Assembly (NCBI GenBank): GCA_964568455.1
Contig: CAZMPJ010000009.1
Span: 1 to 64,000 of the forward strand
Reading direction: 5' to 3'
From: CAZMPJ01 sp964568455
Lineage (GTDB): Bacteria > Margulisbacteria > WOR-1 > O2-12-FULL-45-9
Length of the DNA: 64,000 nucleotides
A program made the translations under genes and the position numbers. The notes beneath the pieces are model-generated. The model was given only the letters and a program-made list of their open reading frames with translations. It ran no database searches and was not told the origin of the DNA. Shown one piece after another: positions 17,416 to 25,549 of the stretch (position 1 is the first letter of the stretch; each line of letters starts with the position of its first letter).

Positions 17416-17504
17416 TTCAATGACGAAATTCGAATGACGAAAGAATGATCAATTGATCAATTTTAAAATTAACTCGTCATTCGTCATTGATAAATTTGTC
17501 ATTA
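17416..17504 (-). repeat. 89-bp dispersed repeat, copy B (inverted)
   Basis: Read on the minus strand it matches copy A (14503-14591) at 83 of 89 positions without gaps. It occupies most of the gap between rsmI and the TonB receptor. The two inverted copies flank plsY, tRNA-Pro, the M23 gene, bactofilin and rsmI. The rest of the gap (17377-17415, 17505-17541) holds a short GTGGG/CCCAC hairpin and the ribosome site of the receptor gene. Confidence 0.85.
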
Positions 17505-17556
17505 GAAAAAAGGGTTTCCCGAAACTCTGTACTTAATTTATAGGAGGTATAGAGTT

Positions 17557-19446
17557 ATGGATCAGAGTATCAGATTATCAGGTTATCAGATTATCAGGTT
17601 TATTATAATAGTTTTCCTTCATTTGTCATTTTTAATTTGTCATTTGTCATTAGCAGATCAGGTTTTGCGTTTTTACGGTGAAGAAGTTGTTATTACCGCC
17701 TCGCGACTGCCGCAGCAGCTAGAAAGATCTCCCTGGAATGTTACGGTCATAAAAGAAGACCAGATAAAAACTTTTAAAGCCGAGACTTTGGGAGAAGTGC
17801 TGCGTTTTGTGCCAGGAATTGATGTTTATGCTACAGGTGGACAGGGTGCTTTGGTTACCGAAAGGATTAAAGGTTCCAATGCTTCCCAGGTTTTAGTTTT
17901 AATTGACGGCAATCGTATTAATAGTCCGCTTTTAGGAACTGCTGACCTGGGTGATATTATGCTTTCGGATGTGGAGAGGATTGAAGTAGTCTCATCGCCG
18001 CTATCAGCCATGTATGGTTCTGATGCAATTAGCGGGGTAATCAATGTTATTACCAAAAAAGCTGCTACTGATTCTCCTTTTCAAGCAGGTTTAACAGTTG
18101 GTAGCTTTGGTAAGTATAAATTAAATTTTTCAACTGGCAACGATGGTTATGTTTTAAGTGCGGATTATGACAAAACCAATGGTTTCCGCACCAATAGTGA
18201 TTATCTAGGCCAGAATTATGCTTTTAGTAAATATTTTGGAGATTTTAGAGCAGGGATTGAATATTATACTGCAGATAAAGGAGTCCCAGGAGTTCCCAAT
18301 GCTGGTGATCCTACTTCTGCATCAACTCCCGATAATCGTCAGCAAGATAAGAATACCAATCTTTATGTTGATTATAATAAACAATTTGGCAATTCAAATT
18401 TAGCCACAAAAGTTTATCAATATTCAACTGAACAGAAGTATCACGAATATAATTTTACTACTACGGCTTTTTCAGATTATACTTATACTACTGGGCAAAC
18501 TGGAGTAACTATTCAAGACAGTATTGAACTTCCAAAAAATTCCAGTTTGGTTTTGGGCTTAGAATATCATCGTGATCAGGGTACTAGTTCAAATATTGGC
18601 ACGCGCGAAGTTAATTCCTATGCTTTTTATTTAGGAACAGAAACACAAAAAGGACCAGTTACTTTTGATTTTGGGGTAAGGCGCGATTATCATGGCCAAG
18701 CTGGTGAATCAATTTCTCCACGCATGGGATTAAGCATTAAACCTTCTTCAGATCTTAAACTTTTCACTAATTTTTCCACTGCTTTTAGGGCGCCTACTTT
18801 AAACGAGCTTTATTGGAGTGATGCTGTCTGGCTTATGTATGGTAATGCTAATCTTTTGCCGGAAAGAGCAATAGGCATTGAAATGGGCTTGAATAAACAT
18901 ATTGGTGATGGTTCTGTATTTGGTTTAACCCTGTTTGCCAGAAGAGTGGTTAACCAGATCTTGTGGGAGTTTAATTCCACGACCTTTATAACTCAAGCTA
19001 GAAATATTGGTAAAGTAGATGTGACTGGTGCAGAGTTGAAAAACAATATTAGGCTTTCTGAATCAGTAGAATTGTTTGCTAATGCCACTTTTCAAACTGC
19101 TTTGGATGTAGAAGATACTACTGCGACTAATGTAGGCAATGATATTCCTTATTCACCCCGAGTTAAAGCTAATTTAGGCCTTACTTGTGGAGATTTGGCA
19201 ATTATTGCCAAGCATGTAGGCGAAAGATATTCTAATGCAGCTAATAGTAATAAATTATCTGCTTATACAGTAACAGATTTAACTTATTCAAGAAAAGTTG
19301 GCAGAGTTGATCTGTTTGCTAAAGTTGGCAACCTGTTTAATGCGGACTATGCTGAAGCAGTCGGCTGGCATCCAGTGACTTATGCTATTACTGACTATCC
19401 TATGCCCGGCCGCAACTTTGCTTTCGGCCTAGGATATGAGATATAA
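17557..19446 (+). CDS. TonB-dependent outer-membrane receptor (BtuB-like)
   Basis: This is a gated outer-membrane beta-barrel that imports a scarce nutrient using TonB energy. After an unusual signal segment (about residues 1-33), the mature part starts near DQVLRFYGEEVVITASRLP, a TonB-box-like stretch. A plug domain follows (SPWNVTVIKEDQIK, VLIDGNRINSPL, VERIEVVSSPLSAMYGSDAI). The rest is alternating aromatic beta-strands typical of a 22-strand barrel, ending RNFAFGLGYEI. The general look is closest to BtuB-type receptors, but the substrate is not provable and no cobalamin riboswitch is visible upstream. AGGAGG lies ten bases before the ATG. It is followed by a TonB-like gene. Confidence 0.9.
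   Translation: MDQSIRLSGYQIIRFIIIVFLHLSFLICHLSLADQVLRFYGEEVVITASRLPQQLERSPWNVTVIKEDQIKTFKAETLGEVLRFVPGIDVYATGGQGALVTERIKGSNASQVLVLIDGNRINSPLLGTADLGDIMLSDVERIEVVSSPLSAMYGSDAISGVINVITKKAATDSPFQAGLTVGSFGKYKLNFSTGNDGYVLSADYDKTNGFRTNSDYLGQNYAFSKYFGDFRAGIEYYTADKGVPGVPNAGDPTSASTPDNRQQDKNTNLYVDYNKQFGNSNLATKVYQYSTEQKYHEYNFTTTAFSDYTYTTGQTGVTIQDSIELPKNSSLVLGLEYHRDQGTSSNIGTREVNSYAFYLGTETQKGPVTFDFGVRRDYHGQAGESISPRMGLSIKPSSDLKLFTNFSTAFRAPTLNELYWSDAVWLMYGNANLLPERAIGIEMGLNKHIGDGSVFGLTLFARRVVNQILWEFNSTTFITQARNIGKVDVTGAELKNNIRLSESVELFANATFQTALDVEDTTATNVGNDIPYSPRVKANLGLTCGDLAIIAKHVGERYSNAANSNKLSAYTVTDLTYSRKVGRVDLFAKVGNLFNADYAEAVGWHPVTYAITDYPMPGRNFAFGLGYEI
17568..17599 (+). repeat. 16-bp perfect tandem repeat at the start of the receptor gene
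   Basis: TATCAGATTATCAGGT occurs twice back to back inside codons 4-15 of the receptor signal segment. A second repetitive AT-rich stretch (about 17620-17655, alternating ATTTGTC and ATTTTTA units) encodes the hydrophobic core. Confidence 0.8.
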
Positions 19447-19466
19447 TTAATAAGGAGGACTAGAAA

Positions 19467-19970
19467 ATGAAGACGAATAATTTAGTTTTAGTTTCAATAG
19501 GAATCATTCTTTTAGCAGCGGTTACTGTTAGCTTTTTAATCGCAAAGCCGGTTGCAATAGTAAAAAGTGAAGCGCCGGTATTTGTGGGAGAAGGAATATG
19601 GGTTAAGAAGGCAGTAGAAGGTGTTAGAGGAGTTGAGATGGCAAAAGAGGGGGTAAGAGGGCAGGAGAAGATAATGAAAGCAACGCCAACTCCAATGCCA
19701 ATTGTTCCACCTAGTATTACCTATCGAGTAATGCCGCAGTATCCGGTTAATGCTTTAGAGCAAGGCTTGGAAGGTGCGGTTTTATTGTCAGTTTACGTTG
19801 GTTTAACAGGTCAACCAGAACAGGTTCAAGTTAAATCATCTTCTGGTTTGGCAGAATTTGATCAATCAGCTATTGCTGCTGTTTCACAGTGGAAATTTAG
19901 TCCTGCTTCTCAAGCTGGAGCAGCGCTATCGAGCTGGTTTGAAATCCCGGTTCGGTTTGAGATTCGTTAA
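19467..19970 (+). CDS. TonB C-terminal domain energy transducer
   Basis: This 167-residue protein has an N-terminal membrane anchor (about residues 6-26) and a variable linker with a short proline stretch (PTPMPIVPP). The TonB C-terminal domain (about 90-167) contains YPVNALEQGLEGAVLLSVYV, QVKSSSGLAEFDQSAIAAV and QWKFSPA. It would contact the TonB box of the upstream receptor, with AAGGAGG placed 20 bases after that gene. The linker is short for spanning a wide periplasm, and no exbB or exbD lies in the window, so a motor encoded elsewhere is inferred. Confidence 0.88.
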   Translation: MKTNNLVLVSIGIILLAAVTVSFLIAKPVAIVKSEAPVFVGEGIWVKKAVEGVRGVEMAKEGVRGQEKIMKATPTPMPIVPPSITYRVMPQYPVNALEQGLEGAVLLSVYVGLTGQPEQVQVKSSSGLAEFDQSAIAAVSQWKFSPASQAGAALSSWFEIPVRFEIR

Positions 19971-20062
19971 TCGGATACGAAGCCCGTTTCGATATTCGGT
20001 AACGTCATTCGGCCGATAAACGAATAACGTAGCCGATACGGGCATCGTTACCGTAACCGAAA
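19971..20062. repeat. palindromic intergenic repeat region
   Basis: The gap before the DUF2905 gene is built from shuffled CGATACGG, CGTTACCG, CGAATAACG and CATTCGG units in both orientations, so it can form hairpins. It is more GC-rich than its surroundings. It looks like a small dispersed repeat or transcription-end structure; the ribosome site AGGAGG of the next gene follows it. Confidence 0.5.
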
Positions 20063-20079
20063 AACAGGAGGGTTTAAAA

Positions 20080-20301
20080 ATGGCAGTAGAATCATTAGGA
20101 CGTATGGTTCTTTACATTGGAATAGTTTTAGTTCTGATTGGGGCTTTTTTCATTCTAGTAGGTAAAGTACCATGGTTTGGGAGGCTTCCTGGTGATATTA
20201 TTTATCGCAGAGAAGGCTTAACCATTTTCCTCCCCATTACCACCATGCTTTTAGTGAGTGTAGTGCTTACTCTCTTACTTAATGTTGTTTGGCGTAGGTA
20301 A
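20080..20301 (+). CDS. DUF2905 family small membrane protein
   Basis: This 73-residue protein has two transmembrane helices (about residues 9-28 and 49-69) around a conserved motif, GKVPWFGRLPGDIIYRREG, that defines DUF2905. Its function is unknown. ACAGGAGGG lies upstream of the ATG. It precedes a tRNA-Pro and queA by 9 and 94 bp, and all three may share a transcript. Confidence 0.9.
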   Translation: MAVESLGRMVLYIGIVLVLIGAFFILVGKVPWFGRLPGDIIYRREGLTIFLPITTMLLVSVVLTLLLNVVWRR

Positions 20302-20310
20302 AAATTCATT

Positions 20311-20386
20311 CGGGACGTGGCCCAGCTTGGACTAAGGCGCTACCTCGGGGAGGTAGAGATCGCTGGTTCGAATCCAGTCGTCCCGA
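20311..20386 (+). tRNA. tRNA-Pro (anticodon GGG by position), with C at position 33
   Basis: The acceptor stem CGGGACG pairs with CGTCCCG, with discriminator A. The anticodon stem is CTACC/GGTAG and the T arm is nearly identical to that of the other tRNA-Pro. The anticodon loop reads TCGGGGA, giving anticodon GGG but C instead of the near-universal U at position 33. The D stem is weak, with three clear pairs and a long D loop. It is a real tRNA by overall fold. It could be functional and atypical, or decaying. CCA is not encoded. Confidence 0.85.
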
Positions 20387-20395
20387 TTTTTAATT

Positions 20396-21382
20396 ATGAA
20401 AACTTCTGATTTTGATTACCAAGTTCCAGAAAAACTAATTGCCCATCACCCGGCTAAAAAGCGTGATCATTCGAGGCTGATGGTCCTTCATCGCAAAACC
20501 CAAACCATTGAACATAAACATTTTTACGATATTGTTAATTATTTAAACAAAGATGATTTGCTAGTTTTAAACAATACTAAAGTTATTCCAGCCAGACTTT
20601 TAGGTATTAAAGAAGGTGGCAGCGCGGCAATAGAAGTTTTTTTATTGAATGGAAAAGAAAATGTTTGGAAATGTTTGGTTAAACCAGGGAAACGACTCAA
20701 AGTTGGCTCTCGAGTTATCTTTGGTGATGGAAAACTAACAGGAACTGTGGTTGAAAAACTTGAAACCGGAGAACAGATTATAAAGTTTAGTTCGAAATCG
20801 GCAATCTTTAAGCTCGGGAAAGTTCCTTTGCCTCCCTATATTAGGCAGAATCCAAAATTAGCAAACCGTTATCAAACTGTTTATGCGGAGAAAGAGGGGG
20901 CATCAGCTGCGCCGACGGCTGGATTGCATTTTACGCCGCAATTATTGAAAAAAGTTAAAGCTAAAAAGGCTTATATTACTCTTCACACAGGTTTAGGGAC
21001 ATTTCAACCGGTTAGAACAGAAAATATTGAAGATCATCCTATGCATGAGGAGTATTTTGAGATATCGAGAGACGTAGCGGCAAAGCTTGCTTTGCCAAAT
21101 AAAAGAGTGGTGGCAGTAGGAACTACTGTGGTTAGAGCTTTGGAGTCATTAACCACTAAGGCACAAAGACACAAAGGATCCACTAATTTATTCATTCGAC
21201 CGGGATATAAATTTAAAACCGTGGATGCAATGATAACTAACTTCCACTGGCCTAGATCAACTTTAATTATGCTGGTTTCTGCGTTTGCGGGTAAAGACTT
21301 TATTATGCGGGCTTACAGCGAGGCGATTGATAAAAAATACCGCTTTTTCTCCTTTGGTGATGCCATGCTTATTATGGATTAA
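20396..21382 (+). CDS. queA: S-adenosylmethionine:tRNA ribosyltransferase-isomerase QueA
   Basis: It makes epoxyqueuosine by transferring the ribosyl part of SAM to preQ1 in tRNA. The family signatures are FDYQVPEKLIAHHP, LLVLNNTKVIPARL, PLPPYIRQ, YQTVYAEKEGASAAPTAGLHF and TLHTGLGTFQPV. The end LVSAFAGKDFIMRAYSEAI is also typical. Residues about 251-262 (LTTKAQRHKG) are encoded by a fragment of a widespread repeat in a variable loop (see findings). The ATG is nine bases after the tRNA, with no ribosome site, so tRNA processing would leave an almost leaderless mRNA. Queuosine genes here are queA and tgt, separated by a membrane-protein gene. Confidence 0.95.
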   Translation: MKTSDFDYQVPEKLIAHHPAKKRDHSRLMVLHRKTQTIEHKHFYDIVNYLNKDDLLVLNNTKVIPARLLGIKEGGSAAIEVFLLNGKENVWKCLVKPGKRLKVGSRVIFGDGKLTGTVVEKLETGEQIIKFSSKSAIFKLGKVPLPPYIRQNPKLANRYQTVYAEKEGASAAPTAGLHFTPQLLKKVKAKKAYITLHTGLGTFQPVRTENIEDHPMHEEYFEISRDVAAKLALPNKRVVAVGTTVVRALESLTTKAQRHKGSTNLFIRPGYKFKTVDAMITNFHWPRSTLIMLVSAFAGKDFIMRAYSEAIDKKYRFFSFGDAMLIMD

Positions 21383-21417
21383 GTGAAATTTCTTATTTTT
21401 CCTGCCGAAAGATAAGT

Positions 21418-23295
21418 ATGCCAGGACAAGTACGATTCGGAATAAAAACTAAGACTTTTAATCGATTGCGTCATGGTCCCGCTTGGGGACTGCGCAAGGC
21501 AAGCCAACAGTTGGCTAATATGGCCAAATCTGGAAATATTGATCAGCTAGAAATTAATGAAGTGCTTGGTCAACATACTAAGCTTACAGATAGATTAATC
21601 GCTGTTAATGTTGGCCTTGTAGAAATAGAGCAAGGCACTTCAGCCAAAGATTTGCGACAATTTTTTAAAGCCTCTTTATATAGCCGCAGAACTGTCTCAA
21701 CTTTTAACTTTCTTGGGTTTAAAACTGAAAAAGATTTTGCTCTTGATTTTGGGTCAGTGGCTAGTGCTGGGGATTTGTTGGCTAGTCAGGCTAAAACTCC
21801 AGCTTTAGATTATGTGTTTAAATTTTTTAGCAGCGATGCTTTAACAACCGTGGCTATACTTGGTTTTGCAGTGTTGGGGGGTTATTTGGGCTACGCAAAA
21901 TGGGATATTGTTGAACCTTTGGGCAATTTTGTTAATAATTATTTTCCAAATACAATATCTTTAGGTCCGGCTTCAGATAATAATATTATGGATACAGTAG
22001 CTTTAGTTTTTACCGGCATGATTTCTGGTTTATTACCTACAACTTTTTCTCAATTGCTTTTAAAAAGAGGTAAAGCAAAAAGACTTGCTTTGGCTACAGA
22101 TCGAGTTTGGAATAGTTTAGTAGGTTATAGGTTGGGCACTAGAGGGGCTCTACCAGAAACGCTTCAAAAAGCACTTAATCGTTTTAGCGCAAAAGCCAAA
22201 AAAACTTACTTAGCTTCTCTTAGTCCGGAAAAAATTGAAGCAGTGGCCAAAAACAAAAATGAGGCTTATAGAATCTTAGTTGATCATCTTGATACTCCAA
22301 GAGAATTTTTGTGGCATATATTAAATGATTCACAAACAACTGCAATGTTGCGCGAGAAAGCCTTTGATAGAATAAAAGCTGGTTTTGATAAAGGGCAATT
22401 GAAATATCTGCTTGATCATCAAGATGAGAAAACTAGACGCCATGCTTTTGATAAGCTTAAAAGTCAAATGGACCGATCTGAGTGGATATTATTATTGATG
22501 AACGATGACAATTTTATCAGAGCAACAGCTTTTGATAGAGTAGCTGACCTGCTTTCTCCAACCGAACTTGAGGCTATAGTTCCAGGATTAATAAATGTTC
22601 CTGCGGCTTTGCTTCGTTCTGATGTTTTTCCTAATGCAAAACTGGCCATGGCTAAAGCTTCGGTAACCGAAGTTGAATGTTCAGAACTTTTAAATATTTT
22701 TGTCAGAAACATGGACAAAGAAACAACAAAAGAATTATTCATGTTTTTGCAAGAGAACTTAAATTCATCTGCAGCAACTGCTAATGCAATGGAGCTTGAA
22801 AAGATAGCAGTGGCTAATATGGCCAAGGTTTCTCGGGAAATCTTGTTTGAAGTTGCCATGAAGCCTATTAACACTCTTAATGCTAGGATTGCTTTTGATT
22901 CTTTGGTAGGCAGCGGAATAGTAGATTTTAAGCGATTAAGGAGTTCAGAGGTGGATAGCATAGCGCTGAAAGCTTATTTTTATGACCCAAGTTCAACTAA
23001 AGAAGAAATCGCTCAAGCTTTAGTACGCTTATTGCCTAAGAGTGATAAAGTCCAAGTTGGGACTACTACAAAAAAAGAGTGGGGTTATGAGGTTTCTGGC
23101 CCTTATAATTTTCCGATTGAAGTAGAATCAGAAGTGCCAGTTTATGAGGATAGATATTCTGACGCAGATATTCAAACTGCTGTGAGTTTGATGCATCAAC
23201 TTACAGAAGCCCAAAGAAGCGATGTTTATTTTGAATTAGCAGCTTTAGATGAAGCATTTGCTAATCGCTTATTACCTCATTTAGGCTTAAATTAG
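21418..23295 (+). CDS. hypothetical membrane protein with helical repeat C-terminus
   Basis: I do not recognise this 625-residue protein. It has no signal peptide. Two hydrophobic segments lie at about 143-165 (ALTTVAILGFAVLGGYLGYA) and about 193-217. Residues 255-520 form an array of amphipathic helices with recurring units such as REKAFDRIKAGFDKGQLKYL and ETRRHAFDKLKSQMDR-type helices, suggesting a HEAT-like solenoid. The end is acidic (EVSGPYNFPIEVESEVPV). The first residues, MPGQVRF, resemble those of the 1,741-residue protein in this window (GGPVRF). It sits between queA and tgt, and its role is unknown. Confidence 0.75.
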   Translation: MPGQVRFGIKTKTFNRLRHGPAWGLRKASQQLANMAKSGNIDQLEINEVLGQHTKLTDRLIAVNVGLVEIEQGTSAKDLRQFFKASLYSRRTVSTFNFLGFKTEKDFALDFGSVASAGDLLASQAKTPALDYVFKFFSSDALTTVAILGFAVLGGYLGYAKWDIVEPLGNFVNNYFPNTISLGPASDNNIMDTVALVFTGMISGLLPTTFSQLLLKRGKAKRLALATDRVWNSLVGYRLGTRGALPETLQKALNRFSAKAKKTYLASLSPEKIEAVAKNKNEAYRILVDHLDTPREFLWHILNDSQTTAMLREKAFDRIKAGFDKGQLKYLLDHQDEKTRRHAFDKLKSQMDRSEWILLLMNDDNFIRATAFDRVADLLSPTELEAIVPGLINVPAALLRSDVFPNAKLAMAKASVTEVECSELLNIFVRNMDKETTKELFMFLQENLNSSAATANAMELEKIAVANMAKVSREILFEVAMKPINTLNARIAFDSLVGSGIVDFKRLRSSEVDSIALKAYFYDPSSTKEEIAQALVRLLPKSDKVQVGTTTKKEWGYEVSGPYNFPIEVESEVPVYEDRYSDADIQTAVSLMHQLTEAQRSDVYFELAALDEAFANRLLPHLGLN

Positions 23296-23301
23296 TCTCT
23301 A

Positions 23302-23310
23302 TGTTATAAT
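23302..23310 (+). promoter_or_regulatory. extended -10 promoter of tgt
   Basis: TGTTATAAT is a perfect extended -10 ending six bases before the tgt ATG. No Shine-Dalgarno site intervenes. A leaderless tgt-endoQ transcript is inferred. Confidence 0.6.
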
Positions 23311-23316
23311 TAACTA

Positions 23317-24384
23317 ATGTTTAAGTTTGAAGTCCTCAAAAAATCAAAAAAGACCAAAGCTAGAGTAGGGCGTATAACAACTGATCGCGGCATAATTAAT
23401 ACTCCAGTCTTTATGCCGGTTGGCACTCAAGCCACAGTAAAAACCATGACTCCCCATAGTTTAAAAGAAATCGGTGCGGAAATTATCCTTTCTAATACTT
23501 ATCATCTCTTACTTCGTCCTGGCCCAGAATTAATCAAAGAAGCTGGTGGATTGCATAAGTTTATGAATTGGGATCGACCAGTTTTAACTGATTCTGGTGG
23601 TTTCCAAGTCTACTCTTTAGCTCATATGAGAAAAGTTACTGATAAAGGTGTTGAATTTACTTCGCACATTGACGGCAAAAAGCATTTTTTAACTCCAGAG
23701 AGTGTCCTGGATATCCAGGCTGCCTACGGCAGTGATATTTCTATGGTCTTAGACGAATGTGTTGAATTGCCGAGTGATAGGAAGATTGTTGAAAGGGCGG
23801 TTAAGAGGACGACAGAATGGGCTAAGAGATCCAAATTAAAAATTAAAAATGAAAAATTAAAAACTAATGTATTATTCGGAATTGTACAGGGGGGATGTTA
23901 TAAAGATTTGAGAAAACGATCGGCAGAGGAGATTGCGGAAATTGGATTTTCAGGTAATGCCATTGGTGGATTGTCGGTGGGGGAGAGCCAACAAGAAATG
24001 TTTGATATGTTAGAAGTTGTAAATGAAGTTTTACCAGAAGATAAACCTCGGTATTTAATGGGGGTGGGGTTTCCAGATGATATAAGAGGGGCGGTGGAAA
24101 GAGGTTGTGACATGTTTGATTGTGTTCTACCTACTCGCTTGGCTCGTCATGGCACATTTTTAACTGATGAAGGCAAGATTAGTATTAGACAAAAGCGGTT
24201 TGAAAGAGATTTTACTCCGCTTGACCCAACTTGTGATTGTTATACTTGCAAAAATTTTTCCAAAGCCTATATCCGGCATATATTTTGGGCGCGGGAGATT
24301 TTGGCGATGCAGCTTTTAACCCACCACAACCTGCGTTATTACATGCGTGTGATGGCAAAGATCAGGAATGAAATACTTAGCTGA
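23317..24384 (+). CDS. tgt: tRNA-guanine transglycosylase
   Basis: It exchanges guanine-34 for the queuosine precursor preQ1 in tRNAs with GUN anticodons. The motifs are GRITTDRGIINTPVFMPVGT, ILSNTYHLLLRPG, LTDSGGFQVYSL (catalytic Asp) and FGIVQGGCYKDLR. GGLSVGE and FDCVLPTRLARHGT follow, then the zinc ligands in CDCYTCKNFSKAY. Residues about 173-184 (KLKIKNEKLKTN), just before LFGIVQGG, are encoded by a low-complexity AT-rich repeat in a variable stretch. It overlaps endoQ by 17 bp. Confidence 0.96.
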   Translation: MFKFEVLKKSKKTKARVGRITTDRGIINTPVFMPVGTQATVKTMTPHSLKEIGAEIILSNTYHLLLRPGPELIKEAGGLHKFMNWDRPVLTDSGGFQVYSLAHMRKVTDKGVEFTSHIDGKKHFLTPESVLDIQAAYGSDISMVLDECVELPSDRKIVERAVKRTTEWAKRSKLKIKNEKLKTNVLFGIVQGGCYKDLRKRSAEEIAEIGFSGNAIGGLSVGESQQEMFDMLEVVNEVLPEDKPRYLMGVGFPDDIRGAVERGCDMFDCVLPTRLARHGTFLTDEGKISIRQKRFERDFTPLDPTCDCYTCKNFSKAYIRHIFWAREILAMQLLTHHNLRYYMRVMAKIRNEILS

Positions 24385-25549
24385 TCTTCACATTCATAGC
24401 AAACACAGTAGAGCCACCTCAAAAAGCATGGACCTCGATGGCATTGCTAAGTGGGCCAAGATTAAGGGTATTGATGTTGTAGCAACAGGTGATTTTACTT
24501 TTCCCGCTTGGTTTGAAGAGTTAAAGGCAAAATTAAAACCAGCTGAACCTGGTTTTTACGAATATAACGGGGTTCGCTTTGTAGTTAATGTTGAAATCAG
24601 CTCGATTTATAAAAAAGGTGACAAGACCCGCAAGATCCACAATTTAGTTTTTGCTCCTTCACTTAAAATTGCCGGAAAAATTAGGGATGAGTTGGATAAA
24701 ATTGGCAATATTAAATCAGACGGCCGGCCCATATTAAAATTAGATGCGGAAAGATTAGCTGAAATTGCTTTTAACATTTCTGAAGATGCTGTAATTATCC
24801 CAGCGCATGCTTGGACCCCTTGGTTTTCTATCTTTGGCTCCAAATCAGGCTTTGATTCTATTTCCGAAGCTTTTGGCCAATATGCTGATAAGATTTTTGC
24901 CCTTGAAACTGGATTATCGTCAGATCCAGCTATGAATTGGCGGCTGTCAAAATTAGATAAGATAGCTCTTATCTCCTGTTCAGACGCACATTCACCGCAA
25001 AAATTGGGTCGTGAAGTGTGTGTTTTTGATACAGAGATGAATTATAAAGCTATGTTTGAAGCGATTAAAACTAAAGATAAATCAAAGTTCCTTTATACAG
25101 TTGAGTTTTTCCCTGAAGAAGGCAAATACCATTATGATGGGCATAGAAAATGTAATGTTTCCTGGCATCCTAAGGAGACTAAGGCAAATAAAGAGATCTG
25201 TTCTGTTTGTGGCAAAAAAGTCACAGTAGGTGTTATGAGCAGAATAGATGATTTGGCTGATCGAGACGAAGGCGTTGTGCCGGAAAATGCCATTCCATTT
25301 AAAAGCATGATTCCTTTGCAAGAGATTATTGCTGAAGTAAGGAAAAAAGGAGTTAATACTAAAGGTGTTCAAACTGAATACTTTAAATTAATCGAATCAT
25401 TTGGTACAGAGTTTAAAATTTTACTAGATACACCGATTGCTGATCTTCCCAAAGATATTGGGGTAGCAATTGAAAAAGTTAGAACTGGTAAGGTTAAGAT
25501 TGAGCCTGGGTATGATGGCGAGTTTGGCAGGCTTGACATAGGCGGATAA
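24368..25549 (+). CDS. endonuclease Q-like PHP-domain protein
   Basis: It resembles EndoQ, a PHP-fold endonuclease that nicks DNA 5' of deaminated bases. The PHP metal motifs are ADLHIHSKHS, ATGDFTFP, PAHAWTPWFS and SCSDAHSPQKLG. A zinc-binding domain follows, with CNVSWHP and CSVCGKKV, preceded by YHYDGHRK. The 393-residue length fits. After DGEFG, the last codons (RLDIGG) differ from those in the other copies of this 3' end and contain the -35 box of the AbiE operon. The gene is therefore intact, but its terminus appears to have been re-supplied by the neighbouring cassette. Confidence 0.88.
   Translation: MKYLADLHIHSKHSRATSKSMDLDGIAKWAKIKGIDVVATGDFTFPAWFEELKAKLKPAEPGFYEYNGVRFVVNVEISSIYKKGDKTRKIHNLVFAPSLKIAGKIRDELDKIGNIKSDGRPILKLDAERLAEIAFNISEDAVIIPAHAWTPWFSIFGSKSGFDSISEAFGQYADKIFALETGLSSDPAMNWRLSKLDKIALISCSDAHSPQKLGREVCVFDTEMNYKAMFEAIKTKDKSKFLYTVEFFPEEGKYHYDGHRKCNVSWHPKETKANKEICSVCGKKVTVGVMSRIDDLADRDEGVVPENAIPFKSMIPLQEIIAEVRKKGVNTKGVQTEYFKLIESFGTEFKILLDTPIADLPKDIGVAIEKVRTGKVKIEPGYDGEFGRLDIGG

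Noticed and set aside
17377..17556. Cobalamin or other riboswitch upstream of the BtuB-like receptor
   Set aside because: The gap is filled by the 89-bp repeat and a small hairpin; no conserved riboswitch core could be seen.
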